A DNA stretch of 64,000 nucleotides from Romanomermis culicivorax (lineage: Eukaryota > Nematoda > Enoplea > Mermithida > Mermithidae): positions 248,001-312,000 of the forward strand of contig CAWUHX010000082.1 in the NCBI GenBank assembly GCA_963922205.1, in the 5' to 3' direction. Below are positions 22,006 to 34,000 of the stretch, piece by piece. Each line of letters opens with the position of its first letter. Position 1 is the stretch's first letter. The notes under the pieces were generated by a model. It searched no databases, was not told the origin of the DNA, and saw nothing but the letters and a program-made list of their open reading frames with translations. Both the position numbers and the translations under genes were made by a program.

Positions 22006-25000
22006 CTGGAAATCAAAACATTTGGGTGGGTAAAGTTACACAGTGAAACAAAGAATCGAAGATCTACAACTTTATTGAGAGACGTTGATTATAAGTTAGA
22101 AAGAATTGAAACATTTGCAATAAATCTGAGACAAAGGATTTTTTCAAAACATAATAACTTTCAACCGCGAAAAATTACCAGCAAAACTTTTTGATTCTTT
22201 TTTAATAGGATTTCTTGGGAAAACGTGACGACGAATAACAATGTTTAATCCAACAACTTTGTCGAAAATTTTGACAGAGCAAGTATTAGGCAAAGTGATG
22301 TTTTTTGTTTTATTTTTTATCAGGGAGATGAAAAAAGATAACCCTTGGCATTAAAATCATCAAAAATATACAGAAAAATAAAAATCATATTTCCTTACAT
22401 TCCAAAAGTGATCGGCTCCGACCGACAACCAACGATTTATCCTCATTGAACGACCAATCGACGTCCATAACAGTTTTATCTTCAATAAAAATCGAATCCA
22501 AAGTTCCGAAAACTATCCGAAAATTCTTTATCCACTTATCGAAAACCGAATTCGGTTGCACTGTCGCGGTAACAATAATTTTATACGCGGGCGATTTTGA
22601 CTGGTCTACATTTTCTAAATGAATATCGTTAACAAAAATTGGCGGCGGCGAAGAGTAAACTTTCGACGGCGTTTTATAATGCAAGAAGGGAAAACTACGC
22701 CCTCGAACATTCAAATTTTCCGAATCTGGATAACCCGCCAGCGTTTTAGGCGTCACGCGGAACAAATAAGAAACGTCTGGTCTTAAGTTTCGGATTTCTC
22801 GATCATTCATCGTCGGTTCGACGAAAATTTCGTTAAAAACGTTCGACTGTCGTTCTTCGGCGTATTCTATGCGATATTCGGAAATGACACCCGGAATCGA
22901 CGACTCGTTGGGGTGTTTCCAAAACAAATGAACGCACGATGATAAAGTATCCGAGAATTTTTTGTCGTTTTGGCACGGTGTTGCAGTCAATGGATGAGCA
23001 ATCATTCTCGCAGCTAGAAAAACTGTTTTAATTATAAATGAACACTAGGGATGGACCCGTTTGACCTTTTTAGGTTTTCTGGTTTCGATTTTGAATTTAC
23101 GGTTTCGGTTTTCAGATTTTCAAAACCGCGGTTTCGGTTTTTGTGCTTTATTTTATAGTTATTGAAACTAGTGATGGACCGATGGCCAAAAATTTGCCAT
23201 CGGCCGATGGCCGATGCATCGGCTGTAACATGTACAAAATGCAACCTGAAGTTGCTACACTGTAATAAATTTAAAATTATTATGAATTATTCACAAAGTT
23301 CTACTGATATTTTCAACATTCAATAATTAACAACATTTTATTTGTCATCAACAGTGGCATCTGTTGTACTACCTTCACTTTGATTGCTGAGTTCACTAGA
23401 AGCTTTTCCAACTTCAGCTTGTTTTTCCAGTTTGCACTATTGAATTCAATCTCACCAATAAACGGGATCTTTTTCCACTTCTAACATCTTTTGCTTTTTA
23501 AAATGATCATTCACTAGCTACTGACCCAGTTGGAGCTGATAAAAATTTCATGAAAAGCTGAAGAAATTTTTTTCATAATGAAACTTATTTTCAACTGCAC
23601 ACTATTTTGACTCACATTTGCTAATTCTGGTTTTGTTGCAGCATTTTTCTTCCATTATTCTAGTAATGTATTCCAAAACAATGGCTTTTGCTTGCTCAAA
23701 TGTTGACATTGCATATTTCATATTTTTCGGGCTACAGCTCATCTTTAGATGAACTTGCAATGCCCAAATAATGCCTGAAATTGGTCAGATTTGTGTAAAT
23801 GCTTGAATTATTTACATTAGTATTAATTGTGGCTTACTGAGAAAGTTTGGAGAATGAGTTTGAAGATTCATTCAAATTTTTGAACCATATTTTCAGAAAA
23901 GCGTTGATTTTGTTGTTTTTGATCGACAACCATTCTAGCCAAAGCTAGTTCAGCTTTGTCTTCTGCATGAGGATCACAGGAAGCCTAATTTATTTAATTT
24001 TGATTTGTATGATCAATATGTGTTATATTTCAAATTTCAATCCATCCTTTTTAAATCGAGGATCTAGTAATGATGCCAAAGCATGAAGTCTATTGTCTTC
24101 AATGGGCTTTAATTGGGCTCGATTATCATTTCTATAAAGATATTGATTCATTTTCCCCGATAATTCCTCCTTTAATAAACCCAATCCAGGAAAGTTGAAA
24201 TTGTGGATTGAGTGGCGTAAAATTCTTAATCATACGATTCTTTAATTTATGTTTTTCAAAAAAATTTAGGCGCAAAATCTAGCTTACTTTTCTTCAGCTA
24301 TTTCCTCCGAAATACAGGCGTTTTTAGATTCATAGATTTTTACAGTTTCTGCAAAAGATTTTAACAAATTGACAAGCTGCCAAAACATAATTATCTAAGG
24401 TGTGGATACATTATACATGTATTAAAGTATATTCTTACCGCCGCAGCTAAAATATCCCATTCATAGCTTGTCAAATTCTTGTTATTTAGTTCATCAATGG
24501 CAACACAGGGAAAATATTCCAGACATTAAAACAACCATTTTCACAAAAAATAATGTATTTACTAAAGTAACTGTAAAATATGTATGTGAACAATCTGTTT
24601 TTTAAGCATATGCGCCGGCATTCATTGCAACAAAAAGTTGCCAAACAATCGGCCATCGGCCGATTATTTGGCAAAACATCGGCCGATGGCAGAAAAACGC
24701 AACAATCGGCCGATGCCGATGCATCGGTCCATCACTAATTGAAACCGAAAGATGAAGTAAACAAGAAAAGTTCTCTTTCTCATTTTGTTGTACAGAAGAA
24801 AATGGATAATGCTCATCCGAGATCTGGAAAAATTGATGTAGCTATTGTTCAAATGATTGCTATTGATGCTCAACATTTCAGTATTGTCGAGAATACAGGT
24901 TGCGTCATCAAAAAATAGAGCGGGGGATAATGAGTGGAAATAAGCCCCGTTGGACCAAAGTGCTGATGGATTTTCTCGACAAATTTTAGCTCTCGACATA

Positions 25001-28000
25001 TCAGCTTAAAGGAAGAAAATTTTGTAAAAGAGTGATTTGGCAGCAACATGAGGATCTGGAAAATCGATCAAAATTAATTATACGTAAAATGCTTAAAGTG
25101 GAATTTCTTTCACTAACTGATTTATGGTCCAATAAGCAAGAAGGCTAAATAAGATAAGATAGCTCTTTCACCAGACAAGCACGGCAAGAACTCTTCAGGA
25201 CGGAGAGTTCAGTCCACGGACCTTTTATCAAGAGGGGTGGGGATTGGGCGAACCAAAAAAGCAAAAAAAGTTCTGCAATCATGTATTTCATACAAAATAT
25301 GCATAGAAATCATCAAAAAAGCCGTCTTGGACAAAGTACTGGTGTATTGTTTGACCCGAGCCAGGGGGTGCCTAGGGTCTCAGGTAGAAGGGTTTACCCC
25401 CTATGTGCACTTATGTTCTGTACCATGAATATTGAATACATACAGAAATCTAACTGTAAAACGTATCTAAACAAAAAATGGGCATTCAATGACATAGATC
25501 GACTTCAATGGTGACAAATCAACGAAAAAACAAACCCAACTTTGGCAAAACTTGCAAGGCGTTACCTCAGCGTACCAGCCATGAGTGTGCTTTCAGAACA
25601 GTTATTCAGTGGTGTGGGAATCATCTTTCAGTCATTACGAAATCATATTTCAGATGAACTAATGGAGAAGCAATTATTTTTTAAAATATAATTTCATTGG
25701 ATTTTTTAAATAATGAAAAAATCGAGTTTGTGTGTAGAGGAAAAATTCTGTTATTGGATAAAGTTTTCGTTGCATCAGCAACATTTTTATTTTCTCATGG
25801 AGTTGTGAATTCTGGTGATCTTATACCTTATTTTTAAGACTAAGCAGACAACTGTGAAAACGATAAAATAGACCCCAAAATACCGATTTCGATTTTCTAA
25901 TCGTTGAGTTTCACGGTTTCGGTTAACCGGAACATCCCTAATGAACACAGCATAGGTGATCTCTTTCATTATATCAATTTCAAAAGCTAGAATCTGTAGC
26001 AGAATTTGAAAAAATTTTGACATCGCGCAAGACCTGAAATTATTCTTGATGTCTGATTATATCATGACATGTGGTTTAGTTAAAGCTCTTCCCCGTTTTT
26101 CTGCCTGAATATTTTCAACAGATTGTTTAGTACGTTATCAAACAAATTTTGACGATCTTCCTTCAAGAGTCCATTTTACAATGAAAAACCAATAACCTAG
26201 TGAGTTTTGACAATAGATGTTCCCCCTCCCTAACCTATTTCAGAAATCCGAGAAACTCGTAACTTTGTTAAACCGTTGAATTCAAAAGCAATAGTCTCGA
26301 ATTGTAGGAGTTTTTGAATGGTTCTCAAAATTGTGATACTAGTAAGGTAAAAATAGGCTCCTCTAGATTCCGCCAAATAATTGTATTTATCGAAAAACAA
26401 GAAAACCAGACAAATTGCATTGAATCTTTCAGCTTGTAAATGCCATTCTCTATTCAATGGGCTCTACCTTCAACATCGAGAAGTAGCTTATTAACATGAA
26501 ATTAAAACCTCGTAAACCAGAAAAATATTTACATGGCCATGGAAAAAAGTGGGTAGAAAAATTAATGATGCTATACGGCACTAATTTTGAGAGAATATTG
26601 GGGAAAATTGAAAAAAATGTAGACAAAAATTTGAAGGGTATAAAAATTGAGAAAAATTAAGAAGGTGGCATTGGCATAGAAGAAATTTAAAATAAATTTA
26701 CCAGCTTCGAATGTTCTGGTCACGACCAATTTAGTGGGTGCGCTAGTTTGGCCGTTAGGATCTATGCCCGTTATCCAAAATGTGTAAAATGTGAACGGCC
26801 ATAAGGGCGTGGCCGTACAGCACGGATAGTAACAAGTACCATTTGCTAAACAATGCTCATGCATCAGAGCAGGTTCCGTATTCTCGTAATCGTGAGACGA
26901 CCGTGTGGAACCTGAAGAATAACACTAGTGTCACTTTGCGTAGGAACGTGCTTGAAATCTTCGAAATTTGAACTTTAGACAATAATTTTTTAGTGAATGC
27001 TTTATTTTTTCACGTTTTTGATGTCCGGTTCTCTTAATGATTTTAACTCACGAACTAATTAAAGGATTTCATGAAAATTACACAATCGTGAAGAAAAAAA
27101 CTAGACTTGGTAAGCTGGAAGTTTGAGCATCAATAATCTTTACGGGATTTCAATCAAGCTGCAATCAAATTTTAAGGACGTGCATAGAACAAAATATGTT
27201 ACCGTTGGTTGCATAAAAATGTACAAGGTAAACCGTGGGCGGAGATTTGTCTAACGCGACTTGCGGAATGGACCACATCAACTTGACTTTTCTTTCTCCC
27301 TGGGAGACGAAAGCTCGCAAATTCGAAGGGGCATTTTTCATTCCACCTGGGAGTAGGTCAAATGATAAATGTATAATATTGGAACGGAAAGGTTGGAGGG
27401 AGAAAACTTATTATGCATAGGATAACTTTCTGCATCGTACATGAAACAGCTACCTATATATACGTCATGGGGAATTTTTTGTGAGATAAGCGCTGAATTG
27501 TAGCCGAAAATGTCTCAAAAAATAATATGGAGTCAGAGAGCGAAGCGTCAAAATGTTCGACATTTTCTCACTTTTCGAAAATTTTCCAAAAAGACTATTT
27601 TTCGATCAATTCTTTAATTTGTTTTTTTTGAGAACAAAATTTGGGTACTGGGTTCGACCGAAGTTGGTGGTTTTGTGATTTAGTGATATTGCGTTTTCAA
27701 AAGTAATTCGAATTTGCATCACTTTAAAACCAAGCAAATAATATATTTTTTCTTACCGTCGCTATCTGGGAGTAAAATTAAAGGAGCGGCCGCCGTTATT
27801 TCTCCATCGGAATTTTCGGCGAAACATTGATAAATGCCGATATCTTTTTCAAAACGGAATGAAGAAATGCTCAAGTCTCGTGAATACGACATTTTACTCA
27901 TCACAGAGGAAAATAATATTCTTTCTGCTTCTTCGGGGTACGGTATAGTCTAAAAAATGAAAATTTTTATCGAGTCGCTCAATAAAAAAATACTGACACA

Positions 28001-31000
28001 ATTTTTTATCTACTACGAAATGACACAGATATTTATAATTGAGTATAATTTCTACATATTTTGGTGCATCTACAATGCAAGAGGCAGTTTTCTTGGCGCA
28101 AAAGTATTTTTTGAAATAATTTGAAATTCTCATACCGATTCATTAGTAGAATAGGTGCTCACTTTCAATCTGCCTTGACTTTTCACCGGTTCTCCATCTT
28201 TATACCACTTAATAATAGGCGGGGGATTTCCTTCTACGGCGCAAAAGAATTTCGCATCGTCGTTTTCGTGTTTAAAAAGCGTTCTGGGCGTCGTATGGAA
28301 AACGGGTGGATCTGCAAAATTCAATAATGAGAAAAATGTCAGTTATAACGCAAACTTACATAGAATGTCAAGATCGTGTTTTGACTCGTGGATAATTCCC
28401 AAATTGTCGATTTCCATCTTGCAAACGTAAACAGCTCGGTCGTTCACATCAATACTCGGAATTTCAAGGTCTTGAGCGAAAATTCGGACGCTATTTTTCA
28501 ATGGAATTCCGTCTAAAATTCAAATTTTACTCATTCTATAGGAACAATTCGAAATCTCGCACCTGTTCGAGACCAATGTATAGTATAATTGAAATAAATT
28601 GGTGAAAATTTGCTCCACAAGGCGTCAGAATCATTATTTATTATACATTCCATGTAAACAGTCCGACCGATCGAATATGTGGCTAGAACATTTTGACTAG
28701 TCGGACTTCTTGTTGACGGTAATTTACCACTAAAAACTGCGGATGAAGACTCTTAAATAAAGAATAAAAATACTTGATGAAGAAAAAATCTTTTATTTCA
28801 TAGCTCTGAAATTTTTGTATAGGTATAAATTTTTCTTTTCTAAACGAATTCCACAATCGGTATGAAATGAAACTTTCACAGTCTTTGTATAAAAATGTTC
28901 AGTTTTCAAACTCCAACCGTAGACAAAGAATATTTCAGCAACCTCACCTGAGATAACCTCGAATAACAAAATATTCTAAATTTAAAGAGGTCTCACCATG
29001 AGTTGGTGAGGTAGAAATTAAAGCTTTCGGACTAAAAATTTCCCCGACGTCGTTGGTGGCCGAGCAAAAGTAAAAACCTTGGTCCAAGTTGGCGTCGAAA
29101 TCCGTTATTTTCAAATCACCCGTCGATAAAACATAATATCTGTAAAACAAAATCATGCGGTGTTGGAAACGTTTGATTAGTATACATATCATCGAAATGA
29201 CCACAGTATTTTAAAAGTAAAACATAGAAATGATTTTTTGCGGTTTACTGACGATAAAATATCGATGAAAATTGGTCCGCTTGAAAAAATCAAAGAAACA
29301 AAGTCCGAAGAAAAAATAAATTCTATACAATTTTGCACACAGTTTTTTGGTTTAAGCGGGATTTACTCTAAAATTTGATCAAACTGGACACAATTATTTG
29401 ATAACTTTAATCTCTGCCTTAATTCGAATTTTCAACTGATGAATTGCGGAAGAGAGCTTTGAATAACTGCTAATGACAAAGAATCGTTTCGTATTTCAGC
29501 CTATAATGTGAGTTAGAGCGCTGATAACTCATATCTGATGACGGCAAATGTCAAATTTGCATTGTATTATTATAATATATACAGGGCAGAGGTCCCCAAA
29601 GTCAGATTTTTCACGCAGAGCAGAGGTCCCCAAGGTCAGATTTTTCAGGTAGGGGTAAAGTTGAAAATTTGCGGGGGTAGTGAAGCTAAATGACCACTAA
29701 ACAGTTCATTTTGTCTGGAAAATAGGCAACCAGTGATCAATTTTTAAACCTTAAGGTAGGGGTAATACCCCCCTCTCATATCCCTCCCTATGGGGCGGTA
29801 TGAGGTAGGGGTTAAGTTGAACATTTGCGGGGGTAGCGTGGCTAAATGTCCACTAAACACTTTTTTTGTCTCAAATTTAGGCACTCAGCGATGAATTTTT
29901 AGGACTTAAGTTAGAGGTTCATGCCCCTCCATATGGGGTTGTCTGATACAAGGTGACCAACACTTTCAGAAAAAAAAATCCCCTGACGTTTCCAGGTTTT
30001 ACAGGTTCACTTATGTCAATTTTCCAGGTTTTTTGAGCAATATTTTAACGAAAAAAATTCATTTGACATGACATTTTAATGAGATAGCAAGGCAATAGGT
30101 AACACGCTCAAAAAATTTATTTCAAATATATGAAGTAGTTTAATTGGTAAAAATTATAGCGTTGTCAAAAATTTCGAGTCTAGTAATTTCTTGAAATTAC
30201 TGGCCCATCCATTTTGTCGTCTAGTGTAAATACATAATATACCTGTAATTTCTATGAAATTAGTACGTCTTGCTGGAGTAAAAAATTTTTTATCACGTGT
30301 TTCATTTTTTTCCGAGAAATTCCCTGACTTTACCAGGTTTTCAAGGTGGTCAAAAATTTTTCTCGACTTTTCCAGATTTTCCAGGTCTGTTGGTCATCCT
30401 GTTCAGGCCTGTAGGCAGGGGGGTTGGGTGACCATGCCCCCCGAAATGTTTCAGGTGTAAAAAAAGGCGAAGGTAGGGAGGGACGTTTGGTTTTTGTTTT
30501 CTTCAGGAAAAGAGTCAAGCCAGAAATGCCAATTTTACAGTAAATCAAGTGAAAAAATGTGCTCCCCCCGAAAAAAGGTCCTGGCTACAGGCCTGATCTT
30601 GTTTATATTACTCTCAAAACAAATAATCCTGGCATAGATTCAAAATTACCTCTCTCGATATTGGGCATCGTCCAATGAAATGGATTTATCGTTACGGTGC
30701 CATTTAATCACCGGCTTCGGGTAACCCGTGGCTCCACACGATAATTTCACATTTCTACCCGCTATTACAGTCGTATTCTTGACTATGGTAACAAAACTAG
30801 GCATTTCTAAAAAGTAAACGAAAAGAGAAATAAAAAAAGCTTAAAAAATTCATTTTTTCGAAAACCTCTAAATTTTCTTGCACTAGAGGGGAAATCGGAA
30901 AAAGTGTTTTTCACTCAAGAGTAGCTGACCGTGGTGCATGGCTGCCTGAGAGTAATGAATTATTCCACTGTGTTGAACTCAAAAATTTGCGAAATGAAGA

Positions 31001-34000
31001 TTTTTTGAAACTTGAAATTGAAAAATTTATCAAGTTTCTCAGACAAAATTTGTGATAAATAATTTCGACGAAATTTGAAATCAATTTATTTAATTATGCA
31101 AAACATTGACAAGAAACGGCTGATTATTTTTTGTAAACTTGGTAGTCCCAAAAAGAAATATTCACTAAAGCATGGTCATACTGACTGGATCAATGATATT
31201 TGGAAGGTGGTTAAATACACAAAAAATCTTGGTTTTTTAGTGCACAAAAATTTTTCTTCGTGCAAAGATATTTTGACCAATCATCTTTGAACATGTACAA
31301 AGATGCTCGTATAAAAAATACTGCACTGTTTTTTCATACAAAATTCGCAGCTTCAAAATAGCTTGAATTTGGTTCCCTTGAAACTGCGAGAAATGGTAAA
31401 AACTAAGCGATTTTCAACTTTGAAAGCAAAAATTATATGTTTTAAACGGAAAGTAGTGCAGTTAAAAGCTTGGGAAATGATTTCCCGATTTTGAAAATTC
31501 ACCTCTTAAAGTCAGTCGCGCTCGGCGACTTAAAACGACGCCGAAATTCGGATGTAAAATCGCACACCGATAATCACCCTCGTGTTGCCAGGTAACCGGA
31601 TAGACGATCAATATCGACGATTTCTGCACCGTGAAATAATGACTATCGTCGATTCCTTGTCCGCCGCTATTGATAGAAATTTTCTTCCCGTCTTTGAGCC
31701 AGGCGACCAATAAGGGTTCATCTGGAGTTATCGAAACATTGTACCCCGTCAACCCCGTCGAGTAAGCTAAGCATTCGAACTGAATTCGCGAGCCGGGAGT
31801 TGCGCCCAAAACGTCGCGCGGCGGCTTGATAAATCGAACGATGTCGTTGTCGATTTGGAAACCGCTTTCTAAGATAAAACTGAGCTTTACATGCTTTGAA
31901 ATTATGGATCCGTAATTTTCATTTGTGTAGCGTCTTCCGCGAATCGATCCGACGTAACTACCATGTCACAAACTTTAGCTAGTAACTCCCGAATACATGA
32001 TAAGAAATACATACAGTTGCAGAAGCAGAATAATTTCACCGAACTGGAATTTGAGAAATATTTTATTATCCGAACTGAACATAAAAATATATAAATTTGA
32101 TCAAGAACAAAGCCATGTCAGAGGTCTTCCCTGCTTTGAAAATTCAAAAAGGTCTTAATTAGTGATCTACCAGAACGGTAAATAATCATCACGATTAAGT
32201 CAAAATTACCGCTTCCCTGTGACAATATAATTTTATTGCAGCAATAAAAACGGAACATTTTCTTTTTGAGGAATTATGGGAATTATAACTACAGTTTAGA
32301 AATAAAATTCCGAATAAACTAGGATTGTGTCGCAACTTGGCGCCCATCTCACTTTGGCGCCTTATCTCATTTTGGCGCCCGTCTTACTTCGGCTTGGCGC
32401 CTAGTATGTGTGATTTTATCTATGCGAGTATTACGAGCGGTTTTAAATTACATTTTGCATTAGGCGACCTTCTAGTGAACTGTTGCTTCTTTGTGCAAAT
32501 GATCTTTATACCAATTTAAATCATAAAATCAACAGTACGTAGCGTGACTACAGTATGAAAATTTTACATTAGAGAGACAACGTAAAAAGTCATTTTGTTA
32601 ATCCTTTTTCTTCATGTTCTGTATAACATTTCTTCACTGTTTCCCTTTCATTCTCTCTACTGTTTCAGTTTTTTCTTTTTAGTCTCATCAATTTTAGTAA
32701 CAGAATTTTATGTCCCACTGCTTTTGTGTTTTACTTTCATATTGTGTTGTTTCTGTTTGTTTCTCCATTTTTGTTTCCATACATTTCTTTTCCGTTTCAT
32801 TTTATTCACCGTTTGCCTTATTATCTTATATTCGTATTCAGTTCTCATTTCTTTTTCCATTTGCATGCTTTTATATTCTTTTCCGTTCTCTATTCTTTTC
32901 TTCAAGTTTTGTTTTGTTTTACCATTTCATTTTATTTTACTCGCTCATCTTCCAATCTGTTAATTTTCTCCAATTTTGCAAAATATTTCTTTCATGTTTC
33001 CTTCTCTTGTTTCCACTTTCTCCTTACGCTTCAGCTTTCGTCTTTCTTTTCTGCATTTCAGTTTTTGTTTTGTATTTTTTTCTTGCTATATGGTTTCTTT
33101 CTTTCACTGCCTTCCTTTATTTCAAAAACTAGCATGTTTGGGGCCTTGTCGTTCGCATTACTGTAATATTCATCTCATGGTCTGCTAATTTGTGTGCCAT
33201 TTTCAATTTGTTCCGAATTTTTATGTTAGATTACGAGCTATAGCAGCAACACATGATATTTCAGGGCCACTGCAAAGCAACTTCGACCGATTAATGATCT
33301 TACAAATTTGGTGATCGCTTCTCACTCAAATAAATGATCAACATGAATGCTAAAAAGCACAATAAGGCGGAACGCCAAAGTGAGACGGGCGCCAAGTTAA
33401 GACAACAGTCTCACTTTGGCGCCTAAAACATTGGGCGCCAAAGTAAGACTGTGTCTAAGCTAATAGTAATTTTCCCCATTTTTTGCGTTGTAGACCGGGT
33501 GGCCGACTAAACCGGGTGGCCGACCGTGCCGGCTGGATGATTTCAATTTGAAATAGTTTACATGTCGAACCTTATGTAAAATTTTTTTGCACGAAATGAG
33601 AATAAGATGTTGCTGAAGGTGCGTTTCAACATACATGTAATTGGGGGGGGGGGGAGTTCTATGGGAACCCCCCCCCAGAAATCGTCGACCATATGGATAG
33701 CCATTGGGCGACCCCCCAGGATTTTCCAATCCTATGGCTAGCCATATGGTAGCCCTAGGGACCCCCATAGTTTTAGTCGGAAAAATAATGAAAAATGTCA
33801 TTTTTTCCATGAAAAATGTCAATTTTTGAACAAAAAAAAGTCAAAAACGTCAATTTTCTCGGCGCTTCGCGCCATAAGTACATATTTTATCATTTTTTAG
33901 ACAAAAATTACTACTTTTTAAACCGTTTTCGGACATTTTTCATGAAAAAAATCGAATTTTTTTGCCTTCGGGGACCCCTCCCCCCAAAATTTTGGGAATT

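Larger units (their letters stand above)
23046..25940 (+). mobile_element. hAT transposon with 8-bp TSD and decayed transposase, intron 10-11 of the receptor
   Basis: Ends TAGGGATG (23046) and CATCCCTA (25933-25940) are inverse copies. ATGAACAC is duplicated at 23038-23045 and 25941-25948. Subterminal GGTTTCGGTT motifs occur at both ends. The plus strand carries transposase remnants. A second hAT is inserted at 23169. Confidence 0.9.

Noticed and set aside
32595-33188. Overlapping plus-strand ORFs of 122-146 codons, Phe/Ser-rich, membrane-like
   Set aside because: They result from a long pyrimidine-rich strand inside a word-array element; all three frames are open and no motif is present.
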